Shown here piece after piece: positions 1 to 8,586 of a stretch of DNA of 20,896 bases; position 1 is the stretch's first letter; each line of letters opens with the position of its first letter. A program made the position numbers and the translations under genes. The notes below the pieces were generated by a model. That model worked only from the letters and a program-made list of their open reading frames with translations. It was not told where the DNA came from and searched no databases. This stretch comes from Candidatus Rifleibacteriota bacterium (GTDB lineage Bacteria; Riflebacteria; Ozemobacteria; Ozemobacterales; Ozemobacteraceae), in assembly GCA_029565415.1 (NCBI GenBank), contig JAKQOH010000124.1, positions 1 through 20,896 of the forward strand. The letters run 5' to 3'.

Positions 1-1813
<1,813 letters not shown>

Positions 1814-1877
1814 AGTGTCCCTCCTGGATGTGTTGTCACGGGGATACACCCCCCGCGTTCCTGAAAAACGCGGTGCA

Positions 1878-1906
1878 ATGATAGGCCCTGGACGATCCAA
1901 AGTCAA
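1878..1906 (-). promoter_or_regulatory. Sigma-70-type promoter of the pyruvate:ferredoxin oxidoreductase gene
   Basis: On the minus strand a -35 TTGACT (1901-1906) and -10 TATCAT (1878-1883) are separated by exactly 17 bp, predicting transcription start near 1871. The leader would be about 58 nt. It would begin with a small hairpin (arms AACGC/GCGTT within 1853-1873), followed by a GGGG/CCCC hairpin around 1839-1852 just before the ribosome-binding site. Inferred from sequence match only. Confidence 0.7.
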
Positions 1907-2181
1907 CCCGCCGGCCGGTCTGCACCGAATAAAGAGATTTCAATACAGCCAGAATGAGAGGAAAAATAAAAATTTCACAAATAAGTTTGTTGAAGGCTCA
2001 TGAAATGGCGTGTTGCCGAAAATCAATGTGAGATATGGTGATTCTTGAATGAAGGCAGTTTGAAATGCAATATACACTATGAAAGACAAACAATGATAAC
2101 AATATTGCTGCGCTCATAGGATGTGCATTTTTGATCGATCTCCGTTTGAAAAATCAGATATAAAAGGGAAAAATGATATTT
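1907..2181. other. AT-rich intergenic spacer
   Basis: Between the upstream end of the oxidoreductase promoter and the 3' end of the acyltransferase-like gene. From about 1920 to 2180 the DNA is strikingly A+T-rich against GC-rich genes on both sides. I see no credible reading frame (only a few codons between stops), no tRNA-like fold, and no strong hairpin-plus-T-run terminator for the gene ending at 2182. Confidence 0.6.
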
Positions 2182-2823
2182 TCAGAAGGTGGAAATAAGC
2201 CGCTCGTGGAGGATTTCACCGTCGGTGCGGAACATGTTCGCCCAGTCTCGGTTTCTGTTTGAAAGCGCGACATCGGTTTTCGAGAAAACCGGTTTTCCCA
2301 CGAGAAACCGGATGTTCGTCACGCGGGGAAGGCACTTCCCGGGCGGCAGGGCTTTCTGACAGCCGTCGGATGCGATCGGAATGAAGGCGCAACCTGTCAT
2401 CCGGCACAAGAGGCCCGCGGCTGCCAGCTCCGCGCACGGGTGGCTCGCATCGGACTGGTGAGGGGGAAGAAAAAAGGCGATGCGGCCGCCGGCATGCAGC
2501 CGTTCCGCCGCGTTGCGAAGCCAGGTGCGCCAGGCGATGAAGCCTCCCGCGATCGGGAGCTCGAGGATGCCCAGGCGGGGCGCGAAGGGAGCGAGGGGAA
2601 ACCGCCTCCACAATCCCGGTCGGACGGCGGCGTGGAACGGGCGGGGATAATACGCGGTGAGCACGGCTTGTGCCACGGGGCCGGGCTCGTCCATGACGAT
2701 CACGGCCGGACCCGCCGTCGAGATGGCTCCCTCGAGTCCGTCGAACCGTACCGTGAGATCGAAAGACGACAGCAGAAATCGGGCCAGCCGGCGGGCGGCC
2801 CGGAAATGGTCGAGGAATTCCAT
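2182..2823 (-). CDS. PlsC-like (lysophospholipid acyltransferase fold) protein with degenerate active site
   Basis: A 213-aa protein whose layout recalls the 1-acylglycerol-3-phosphate acyltransferase family: an opening strand (PAVIVMD, about residues 38-45), a GGRIAFFLPPHQSD block where the family has the FPEGTRS motif, then LLCRMTGCAFIPIA like the family's 'atgapivPv' strand, and IRFLVGKPVF like the terminal G-P-I strand. The catalytic HX4D motif expected in the first block is absent: it reads VMDEPGPVAQ. I infer a non-catalytic or altered-chemistry homologue. No clear signal peptide or membrane helix. It begins 25 bp after the preceding gene and is probably co-transcribed with it and floA. 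Start ATG has only a weak ribosome-binding site. The family call is by pattern only, so moderate confidence. Confidence 0.6.
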   Translation of the reverse strand: MEFLDHFRAARRLARFLLSSFDLTVRFDGLEGAISTAGPAVIVMDEPGPVAQAVLTAYYPRPFHAAVRPGLWRRFPLAPFAPRLGILELPIAGGFIAWRTWLRNAAERLHAGGRIAFFLPPHQSDASHPCAELAAAGLLCRMTGCAFIPIASDGCQKALPPGKCLPRVTNIRFLVGKPVFSKTDVALSNRNRDWANMFRTDGEILHERLISTF

Positions 2824-2848
2824 CGGGCGGGATCCAGGTGATCCCGGG

Positions 2849-3481
2849 TCAGCTTCGGCGATCGGGAATGCGCGCGTACACGCGGTTCACGTCGTACCGG
2901 TTCATGAGCTCCGAGATCACGATGGCGTTGACCAGCTCCCGACGCGTCCAGCGCTTGGCCGGCTGCCGTGTCTGGAGGGCGGTGCTTGCGGCTGGGGCGC
3001 CGCGCCCGATCTGGAACCCGTCGCGTTCGTAATTGACCCTGCCGGACAGGGCGGGAGCCTCGTCGAGACAGGGCCCCTCATCCGTGCCTGCATTTGCATA
3101 ATGAGATGAGGACGGGGGCAGCGGCGGGAGTTCGCGTCCCCCGTGGTCGAGGACGGCACGATCCCCGGCTCTCGCCCGCCTTTTTTCCTTCTTCTGCTTG
3201 CGCGGCTGCGAGGGCGCCGGAACCACCGGGAGGCGCCGGGTGCCGCCGAACTCGTCGGCTGTGCGCTCCATCGAGACGGAATCCTGGTCGAAGCCGCCCG
3301 GTGCGGCATGATTCTGCTCCGACTTGCGGGCCTTTTCCTGCTGCTTGAAGAAATCGTCGATGGCCGTCAGGTCGCCGAACTCCGCGTCCGTGCTGCCACT
3401 CGACTTGTTCTTGCTCAGCTCGGACCAGACGGAGGCGACGACGATGACGAGAAAAACGACGACCTGGAGAAACGATTCCAC
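2849..3481 (-). CDS. FloA-linked single-pass membrane protein, hypothetical
   Basis: Not recognised as a named family. The 210-aa product has one N-terminal membrane helix (about residues 5-20, FLQVVVFLVIVVASVW). A long charged, low-complexity linker follows, rich in K/R/E/P and including a KQKKEKRRAR cluster. A short well-ordered tail, RWTRRELVNAIVISELMNRY (about 176-195), looks like an amphipathic helix. This suggests a membrane-anchored tether whose C-terminal helix binds a partner. It follows floA by 18 bp, the position of the small membrane protein gene yqfB in Bacillus, although I see no sequence resemblance to YqfB. Start GTG at 3481 is uncertain: the nearest GAGG is about 13 bases upstream. 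Confidence 0.75.
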   Translation of the reverse strand: MESFLQVVVFLVIVVASVWSELSKNKSSGSTDAEFGDLTAIDDFFKQQEKARKSEQNHAAPGGFDQDSVSMERTADEFGGTRRLPVVPAPSQPRKQKKEKRRARAGDRAVLDHGGRELPPLPPSSSHYANAGTDEGPCLDEAPALSGRVNYERDGFQIGRGAPAASTALQTRQPAKRWTRRELVNAIVISELMNRYDVNRVYARIPDRRS

Positions 3482-3499
3482 GTGTTTGGCGCTGCCTCG

Positions 3500-4480
3500 T
3501 TACTTGTTCGGGATCACCGGCACGTCGACCATCTGCGAGAAGGACTTGCGCATCTCGGTGTCGGAGTTGATATTCTTCAGCGTATAATAATCGAGAATAC
3601 CGATGTTGCCGTCGGAAAGGGCCGACGCGACGGCCTGGGGAACCTGGGCCTCGGATTCGACGAGCTTGGCGCGCATTTCCTGCTCGAGCGCGCGCATTTC
3701 CTGCTCTTTCGCCTCGGCGATGGCACGGCGTTCGGCGGCCTTTGCCTGGGCGATCTTCATGTCGGCTTCGGCCTGATCGATCTGGAGCTTGGCGCCGATG
3801 TTGCTGCCGATGTCGACGTCGGCGATGTCGATCGAGAGAATCTCGAATGCCGTCTTCGCATCGAGCCCCTTCTCCTGGACCGTCTTCGAAATGCGATCCG
3901 GATTCTCGAGGATCTCCTTGTGCGACTCGGCCGAGCCGATCGTCGTGACGATGCCCTCGCCGACGCGGGCGAGGATCGTCTCCTCGGTCGCGCCGCCGAT
4001 CAGCTTGTTGATGTCGGTCTTGACGGTGATGCGGGCGATGGCCTTGACCTGAATGCCGTTTTTGGCCATGGCCGACACTTCGGGGGTCGTGATGACCTTC
4101 GGCTTGACGCAGTTGCGCACCGCGTCGAGCACGTCACGGCCGGCCAGATCGATGGCCGTGGCCTGCTTGAAGCTCAGGGGAATGCCGGCGCGCTGGGCCG
4201 AGATCAGGGCCGAGACGACCTTGTGCACGTTGCCGCCCGCGAGATAGTGCGATTCGAGCGCTTGCAACTGCACATCGAGACCGCCTTTGAAGGCCGTGAT
4301 CGCCGGGTTGATGATCTGATATGGAGAGACGCCGCGGAGACGCATGCCGATGAGGTCGAACAGGCCGACGGGTACGCCGGAGGCCAGGGCACTGACCCAG
4401 AGGCCGACCGGAACGAAATAGGTCAGGACGAAAAACCCGATCAGACCACCGATGATAATCAGGACGACGAAGCCTTCCAC
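3500..4480 (-). CDS. floA: Flotillin-like membrane-microdomain scaffold FloA
   Basis: FloA family (YqfA of Bacillus), a scaffold of bacterial functional membrane microdomains that affects membrane fluidity and the assembly of membrane complexes. The 326-aa length matches the family. Residues 3-25 form the membrane hairpin ([20 protein letters not shown]), followed by the family's conserved [21 protein letters not shown] and [22 protein letters not shown] blocks. Next come the SPFH-type segment and an Ala/Glu/Lys-rich coiled coil (about 232-285, with [18 protein letters not shown]). The start is GTG at 4480 with AAGGAGG (complement of 4487-4493) 6 bases upstream. It heads a three-gene unit with the two downstream minus-strand genes and is divergent from trmB. 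Two NfeD partners lie about 0.9 kb away on the same strand. Confidence 0.97.
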   Translation of the reverse strand: MEGFVVLIIIGGLIGFFVLTYFVPVGLWVSALASGVPVGLFDLIGMRLRGVSPYQIINPAITAFKGGLDVQLQALESHYLAGGNVHKVVSALISAQRAGIPLSFKQATAIDLAGRDVLDAVRNCVKPKVITTPEVSAMAKNGIQVKAIARITVKTDINKLIGGATEETILARVGEGIVTTIGSAESHKEILENPDRISKTVQEKGLDAKTAFEILSIDIADVDIGSNIGAKLQIDQAEADMKIAQAKAAERRAIAEAKEQEMRALEQEMRAKLVESEAQVPQAVASALSDGNIGILDYYTLKNINSDTEMRKSFSQMVDVPVIPNK

Positions 4481-4521
4481 GGAATGCCTCCTTCAGATCG
4501 ACACACGAATTTTCGCTCGAA

Positions 4522-4535
4522 CCGGTATGTACCGG
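4522..4535. promoter_or_regulatory. Candidate operator dyad between floA and trmB
   Basis: Perfect inverted repeat CCGGTA-TG-TACCGG. It overlaps where the -35 of the trmB promoter would lie and sits just downstream of the predicted floA start site, so one bound protein could affect both directions. No regulator is identified. Confidence 0.4.
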
Positions 4536-4547
4536 AGCATTTTGTCT

Positions 4548-4553
4548 TATAAT
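4548..4553 (+). promoter_or_regulatory. -10 element of the trmB promoter
   Basis: Perfect TATAAT on the plus strand, giving an expected start near 4560, about 40 nt before the chosen trmB ATG. The -35 region (GTATGT at a 17-bp spacing) is poor and overlaps the CCGGTA dyad, which suggests activator dependence or repression. Confidence 0.45.
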
Positions 4554-4577
4554 CCGGGAAACGAAGATCAAAGTCAA
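4549..4577 (-). promoter_or_regulatory. Promoter of the floA unit
   Basis: Minus-strand -35 TTGACT (4572-4577) and -10 GATTAT (4549-4554), 17-bp spacing. Its -10 occupies almost the same bases as the TATAAT of the opposing trmB promoter, so the two promoters overlap directly. Confidence 0.5.
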
Positions 4578-4599
4578 GAACAAGGTGACCTCCGACGCG

Positions 4600-5334
4600 A
4601 TGCGTGTTTCCAAACTCGAACGCTACCGGCAGAATGCGACGTTTCCGAACCTTCTGGAGCCTCCGATCACGGACCTGTTGCAGAGGGCGTTTCCATTGCG
4701 GGGCAAATGGAATGCGGAGTATTTCCGGCGGGAGGGCGCCATCTCGCTGGAAATAGGCTGCGGGTGGGGGGAGTTTTCGCTCGGGCTGGCTCGGTGCTAT
4801 CCGGAGAAAAATGTGCTCGGTCTCGATTCCAAGGGAGCGCGCGTCTGGCACGGTGCGCGGACGGCCCTGGAGACGGGGCTGACGAATCTCGGATTCATCA
4901 GGGTTGAAGGGGAGGGACTGGAGGGGTTGTTCGCTTCCGGTGAACTCCGTGAGATCTGGATCACATTCCCCACCCCCTACCTGCGGAAACCCGATAAAAT
5001 GCTCATTGCCCCGGCGTTTCTCGCCCGGTACCGGACGCTGCTCGGCCCCGGCGGTGTGCTGCGCCTGCTGACGGACGTCGCGCCACTGGGGGAATACGCC
5101 CGGACGATCTGGCCCCTGTGCGGATTCGAAATGACGGTGGACACCCTCTGGGATGGGCCGTGCGGGGTGGACGAGACCTTCCGGCACGAGGAGGTTTGCA
5201 CGCGGTTTCAGGCGCGCGCGATCGCCCAGCGAAAGAGCATCAGATATCTTTGCGCCGTTCCGGTGCCGGGCGAGGTGAAGCCGATTCCTCCCGAGACGTT
5301 GCGGAATCCCTGGATGGGAGCGGCAGCCTCGTAG
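4600..5334 (+). CDS. trmB: TrmB-like tRNA (guanine-N7)-methyltransferase
   Basis: Class I SAM-dependent methyltransferase expected to make m7G46 in the tRNA variable loop. From the ATG the protein is 244 aa. SAM motif I is EIGCGWGEFSLGLA (51-64), with acidic ribose binder D76 in GLDSKG. The family block IWITFPTPYLRK (119-130), K133 and LLTD (156-159) follow, and the C-terminal TRFQ (201-204) stands where TrmB has T-x-x-E. Two usual acidic residues are changed: FPDP is FPTP, and the E of the C-terminal motif is Q. An AAGGTGA ribosome-binding site 11 bases upstream favours this ATG; a GTG at 4585 is the alternative start (249 aa). It runs opposite to both flanking units and ends 10 bp from the convergent nfeD gene. 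Confidence 0.85.
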   Translation: MRVSKLERYRQNATFPNLLEPPITDLLQRAFPLRGKWNAEYFRREGAISLEIGCGWGEFSLGLARCYPEKNVLGLDSKGARVWHGARTALETGLTNLGFIRVEGEGLEGLFASGELREIWITFPTPYLRKPDKMLIAPAFLARYRTLLGPGGVLRLLTDVAPLGEYARTIWPLCGFEMTVDTLWDGPCGVDETFRHEEVCTRFQARAIAQRKSIRYLCAVPVPGEVKPIPPETLRNPWMGAAAS

Positions 5335-5344
5335 CGCGAACCTC

Positions 5345-6079
5345 TCAGGCGGCGGGCGGGGTTTCGATCGCACCCACGATCAGGGCGCCGTTCCGCACGC
5401 GCAATACTTTGATCCGGCTCTGGCGAGGGACGAACTCGCCGTCAGAAAGCACGTCGAGGCGCTCGTCGCCGATCCGGGCGATACCCGAGGGGCGCAGGTC
5501 GCTCGTCGCGATGCCTTCCATCCCGACGTAGCGCTCGAGGTCCCGGGTTGCGGTATAGCCATCCTCGATCGAGATCTTCGTCTCGAGAACGAACTTCTTC
5601 CCGACGCTCGTATGCGGGAAGATATAAATGGCCCAGAGAATCAGGCCGATGAGGGCGGCCATCGAGCCGAACGAGTACAGCACCGCCAGCCGGATATCGA
5701 GCTTCCAGAACGCCAGGCCGAGACCGGCGATGATCACCAGGATGCCCGTGACGCCCGTCAGGCCGAAGCCCGGGATCAGCGCCACCTCGACGAACAACAG
5801 GATGAGGCCGCCGATCAGCATGGCGAGCACGATCGCGCCGAACGACAGGGGACCCGGTTCTCCCGGCGTATTCGTGGATTGGGTGGCGGCCGGGGTCGAT
5901 TCGGCCCCCGGAAGGGCTTCGGCCGTTCCGCCGGAAGAAGGGGCGGGTTCCGAGGCCAGGCGCGGCAGGAGGTCGCCGCCCGATAATTCCTGGCCGATGA
6001 TGGCCGGCGTGACGGCCGAGAGGAGGAAGGTCAGAAGCAGGAAGAGAGGCAGCAGGCTGCGCATGAGGTTTCGTATCAC
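5345..6079 (-). CDS. Short NfeD-family membrane protein
   Basis: A 244-aa NfeD protein without the protease domain. It has an N-terminal signal or membrane helix (LLPLFLLLTFLLSAVTPAI) and a Pro/Thr/Glu-rich linker. A cluster of helices (about 81-160) contains the family's VEVALIPGFGLTGVTGIL turn. The C-terminal OB-fold NfeD domain reads GMEGIATSDLRPSGIARIGDERLDVLSDGEF. NfeD proteins partner with flotillin/stomatin-type proteins at membrane microdomains. The stop of the upstream nfeD gene overlaps this gene's GTG start (GTGA at 6076-6079), implying translational coupling. An alternative ATG at 6064 (MRSLLPL) would give a more typical signal peptide. Confidence 0.9.
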   Translation of the reverse strand: MIRNLMRSLLPLFLLLTFLLSAVTPAIIGQELSGGDLLPRLASEPAPSSGGTAEALPGAESTPAATQSTNTPGEPGPLSFGAIVLAMLIGGLILLFVEVALIPGFGLTGVTGILVIIAGLGLAFWKLDIRLAVLYSFGSMAALIGLILWAIYIFPHTSVGKKFVLETKISIEDGYTATRDLERYVGMEGIATSDLRPSGIARIGDERLDVLSDGEFVPRQSRIKVLRVRNGALIVGAIETPPAA

Positions 6080-7476
6080 CCTTTCACTTCGCGAACGACG
6101 ATTTTCGTGCCTTCAACGGCAATGACGGTGACCGGCCGGCCCCGTTCGATGAACTCCCCGTCGGAGCTGACATCAACCTTGTCCTGCCCGATCCGGACGA
6201 TGCCGGCAGGCCGGCAGGGCGAGACCGTGACTCCCTCGAGGTGGAGGAACTTGTCGAACGCGTGGGCGTCAACGGCCACGAAGCCCGCCTCGGTCGTCAT
6301 CGCTTCCTTGAGGATGAACCGATCGAACAGCTTCAGGCGCGGTCCGAGATTGTACAGGGCGACCACCATCACGATCGAAAGGGCGCAGATCTTCGCTATG
6401 GCATAGACTGCAATGTATATGCCTCCAAATATTATCACCAGGCCGGCGCACATTGCGAGAATGCCCGTGATGCCGGTGATGCCGAAGCCGGGGATCACGA
6501 ACACCTCGGCAAGCAGCAGCAGCAGGCCGATGCCGAACAGCAGCACGGCTTCGAATCCGGCCATGTAGGCGAACAGGTGGCCGCCGAAGAACAGGGCGAA
6601 ACAGACGAGCCCGAACCAGCCCAGCAGGCCCCAGCCGAACACGAGGAATTCGAGAACGAGGCACCAGAAGCCGATCGTGAACAGCAGCACCGAGATATTC
6701 GGGCTGGTGAGCCAGCGGGCGATCGTCTCGCCCGAGGTGGGGGTGGTGCGTTCGAGGCTGGCCTGTTCGAGGTTGAGGCGCCGGAGAATCCCGTCGGTGG
6801 AGGTGACGACGGCGTCACAGAAGCCGTGCTGGAGGGCGGACTCGCTGGTGAGGGTCAGGATCTCGCCGCGCTTGCGAAGGCCGGGAATCGCGTCGATCTC
6901 CTTGTCGACCATCGATGCGGCCAGCACCTTCGGTCGTTTCCGGGCCTCGGCGGCGGCTTCGAACTCGGCCCGGAAAGCCGAAACGAGCTTGGCTTCGGCA
7001 GCCTGGATGGCGGCGGCGCCGAAGACCCTGATCGGGGTTGCAGCGCCCATTTCCGCGCCGGGTTCCATATAGATGCGGTGGCAGGAAATGGCGATCAGGG
7101 CCGCGGCGGATAGCGCCCGCCCCTTCACGTGCGCCACGGTCGTCACCTTCGAGGCGAGCAGCGCGTCTTTCATCTCCTGGGCCGCGGTCACGAGGCCGCC
7201 GTTCGAGTTGATCTCGAGAATGACGGCTTTCACACCTTCCCGCTCGGCGCGGCGCAACATGCGCTGGAGAAAGAACGAGAGACCGCCGTCGATTTCCCCC
7301 GTGACGGGAACGATCATGACCACCCCGCCTGCCCCGCCCGAACCGGAAGAGGCGGTCTGGGCGCCGGTCGGAGCGGAAAGGAAGACGAGCAGCGCCGAAA
7401 GAAGGAACAAGAAACCCGCGAGACGGTGAAACCGTCCCGCGGGTCGATCAGACATGGTGCCGTTCACAAGGTTCAC
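6076..7476 (-). CDS. Full-length NfeD protein with ClpP-class serine protease domain
   Basis: A 466-aa protein. It has a signal peptide (about 20-40), then a ClpP-crotonase-type protease domain. The nucleophile is Ser123 in VKGRALSAAALIA, the oxyanion stretch is EINSNGGLV, and the likely catalytic lysine is K163 in EAKLVSAF. After it come 4-5 membrane helices including the hallmark AEVFVIPGFGITGITGIL, and a C-terminal OB fold (LEGVTVSPCRPAGIVRIGQDKVDVSSDGEFIERG). The family cleaves membrane or stomatin/flotillin-type partners in archaeal examples. GTG at 7476 overlaps the rpsU stop (GTGA); ATG at 7455 is a plausible alternative start. The same order, rpsU then nfeD, occurs in Bacillus. Confidence 0.93.
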   Translation of the reverse strand: MNLVNGTMSDRPAGRFHRLAGFLFLLSALLVFLSAPTGAQTASSGSGGAGGVVMIVPVTGEIDGGLSFFLQRMLRRAEREGVKAVILEINSNGGLVTAAQEMKDALLASKVTTVAHVKGRALSAAALIAISCHRIYMEPGAEMGAATPIRVFGAAAIQAAEAKLVSAFRAEFEAAAEARKRPKVLAASMVDKEIDAIPGLRKRGEILTLTSESALQHGFCDAVVTSTDGILRRLNLEQASLERTTPTSGETIARWLTSPNISVLLFTIGFWCLVLEFLVFGWGLLGWFGLVCFALFFGGHLFAYMAGFEAVLLFGIGLLLLLAEVFVIPGFGITGITGILAMCAGLVIIFGGIYIAVYAIAKICALSIVMVVALYNLGPRLKLFDRFILKEAMTTEAGFVAVDAHAFDKFLHLEGVTVSPCRPAGIVRIGQDKVDVSSDGEFIERGRPVTVIAVEGTKIVVREVKG

Positions 7477-7655
7477 TTCCGCCGCCGCTGTTTGCGCCGG
7501 GCTTCGGCCGCCTTGCGCTTCTGCTTCTCGCTGGGCTTCTCATAGGCGCGGCGCCGCTTGATTTCCTTGATGATGCCGGCCTCCTGGCACTTCTTCTGGA
7601 AGCGCTTCAGAGCTTTCTCCAACGGTTCATCCTTCAGAACTCGTACTTCTGCCAT
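7473..7655 (-). CDS. rpsU: Small ribosomal subunit protein bS21
   Basis: A 60-aa, very basic protein matching bS21. It starts MAEVRVLKDEPLEKALKRFQ and carries the family core KKCQEAGIIKEIKRRRAYEKP, with an Arg/Lys-rich tail. It binds the 30S platform near the 3' end of 16S rRNA and influences initiation. A purine-rich GGGGTGA lies about 6 bases before the ATG. It sits 58 bp downstream of the HIT gene and overlaps the next gene by 4 bp, so it is probably co-transcribed with both. Confidence 0.97.
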   Translation of the reverse strand: MAEVRVLKDEPLEKALKRFQKKCQEAGIIKEIKRRRAYEKPSEKQKRKAAEARRKQRRRK

Positions 7656-7713
7656 ACTCTTTCACCCCCCTCCGTCATCGTATCACGAGGGGAACACGAT
7701 CTCTCCGCATGGT

Positions 7714-8055
7714 TCATCCCGGGGGCCAGCGGAGCTGGCGCTTGCCGAGAAGATGGAAGTGAATGTGATCCACCGTTTGTCCGCCAAACTTTCCGCAGTT
7801 CGTGACGACCCGGAACCCCTCTTCGAGACCGAGTTGCGAAGCGACCTGCCGGATCCCCTGGAAGACGGCGGTCAGAACGGTGCCGTCGGCCGCTTCGGGA
7901 TCGACGAGGCTTGCGATGTGCCTGCGAGGTACCGCCAGAACGTGAACCGGTGCCTGCGGGTTCAGGTCGCGAAACACGACGACATGCTCGTCCTGGTGGA
8001 CGATGTCGGCGGGAATCTCGCCCTTCGCAATCCTGCAGAAAATACACGTATTCAT
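7714..8055 (-). CDS. HIT-family (HinT-like) nucleotide-binding hydrolase
   Basis: A 113-aa histidine-triad protein of the purine nucleoside phosphoramidase (HinT) branch. The catalytic triad motif is HIHFHLL (His97, 99, 101). The N-terminal CIFCRIAKGEIPADIVHQDE carries a CxxC (C4, C7), which with His46 (PRRHIASL) fits the zinc-binding subgroup. The protein is cytosolic. No ribosome-binding site precedes the ATG, and the promoter lies only about 12 bases upstream, so the mRNA is probably leaderless or nearly so. It leads the rpsU-nfeD-nfeD unit. Confidence 0.96.
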   Translation of the reverse strand: MNTCIFCRIAKGEIPADIVHQDEHVVVFRDLNPQAPVHVLAVPRRHIASLVDPEAADGTVLTAVFQGIRQVASQLGLEEGFRVVTNCGKFGGQTVDHIHFHLLGKRQLRWPPG

Positions 8056-8067
8056 GGGTGAAATGCC

Positions 8068-8096
8068 ATACTACTGCATCATTCCTCCCGTGTCAA
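8068..8096 (-). promoter_or_regulatory. Strong sigma-70-type promoter of the HIT-rpsU-nfeD unit
   Basis: Minus strand: consensus -35 TTGACA (8091-8096), 17-bp spacer, -10 TAGTAT (8068-8073). Transcription should start around 8059-8064, only 4-9 nt before the HIT start codon at 8055. Confidence 0.75.
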
Positions 8097-8174
8097 CAAT
8101 CCCGTCACCGGTTCGCAGAAAGATGATGATGCAGGGATGAATCACGTTCCACCCCCACGAACATTCAGTGAGAC

Positions 8175-8198
8175 GTAGGGGCGCATCGCGATGCGCCC
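8175..8198 (+). repeat. Palindromic repeat, copy 1 (solitary)
   Basis: GTAG followed by a perfect 20-base palindrome, GGGCGCATCG/CGATGCGCCC (8179-8198). It lies between the divergent HIT and tRNA promoters. The sequence is near-identical to the copy at 10533 (one base different) and related to the inverted copy at 10590. It resembles REP-type intergenic palindromes. Confidence 0.75.
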
Positions 8199-8240
8199 GC
8201 CCCGCACAACGGTACGGAAAAAATGTTTTGAAAAAACCGC

Positions 8241-8269
8241 TTGACTCGGTACACGTGATTTGGTAACAT
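8241..8269 (+). promoter_or_regulatory. Promoter of the tRNA operon
   Basis: -35 TTGACT (8241-8246), 17-bp spacer, -10 TAACAT (8264-8269). The start is predicted near 8276, some 19 nt before tRNA-Pro. A run of A residues lies immediately upstream (8230-8236), as in UP-element-like stable-RNA promoters. Confidence 0.7.
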
Positions 8270-8294
8270 AACGACATCGCAACGGACGATTAAC

Positions 8295-8367
8295 CGGGGC
8301 GTGGCGCAGTTGGTAGCGCATCTGGTTTGGGACCAGAGGGCCGCTGGTTCGAGTCCAGTCGCCCCGA
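8295..8367 (+). tRNA. tRNA-Pro (anticodon TGG)
   Basis: Cloverleaf with acceptor CGGGGCG/CGCCCCG and anticodon arm TCTGG-TTTGGGA-CCAGA (TGG at 8328-8330). The T arm is GCTGG-TTCGAGT-CCAGT. C1 at the 5' end is typical of bacterial tRNA-Pro. CCA is not encoded. Confidence 0.97.
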
Positions 8368-8382
8368 CTGTTGTAGTGAAAT

Positions 8383-8455
8383 GCGGGAATAGCTCAGTTG
8401 GTAGAGCGCCACCTTGCCAAGGTGGATGTCGCGGGTTCAAGTCCCGTTTCCCGCT
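8383..8455 (+). tRNA. tRNA-Gly (anticodon GCC)
   Basis: Acceptor GCGGGAA/TTCCCGC, anticodon arm CCACC-TTGCCAA-GGTGG, T arm GCGGG-TTCAAGT-CCCGT, discriminator T. CCA is not encoded. Confidence 0.97.
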
Positions 8456-8479
8456 CTGATCGAAGGCCTTTGGCCGTGA

Positions 8480-8553
8480 GCGCCTGTAGCTCAGGTGGAT
8501 AGAGCAACAGCCTTCTAAGCTGTGGGCCAGAGGTTCGAGTCCTCTCAGGCGCG
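8480..8553 (+). tRNA. tRNA-Arg (anticodon TCT)
   Basis: Acceptor GCGCCTG/CAGGCGC, anticodon arm ACAGC-CTTCTAA-GCTGT, T arm GAGG-TTCGAGT-CCTC, discriminator G. CCA is not encoded. Confidence 0.96.
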
Positions 8554-8566
8554 CCGTTGGGTGCCC

Positions 8567-8585
8567 TGGTAGGTTTTGGCTACCA
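8567..8585 (+). other. Spacer hairpin before tRNA-His
   Basis: TGGTAG (8567-8572) pairs with CTACCA (8580-8585) around a 7-nt loop, ending directly against the first base of tRNA-His. It may be a processing signal. Confidence 0.4.
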
Positions 8586-8586
8586 T

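Noticed and set aside
3143..4552. 469-codon plus-strand open frame
   Set aside because: Antisense shadow of floA and its downstream gene; low-complexity Asp/Gly/His/Leu-rich translation without motifs.
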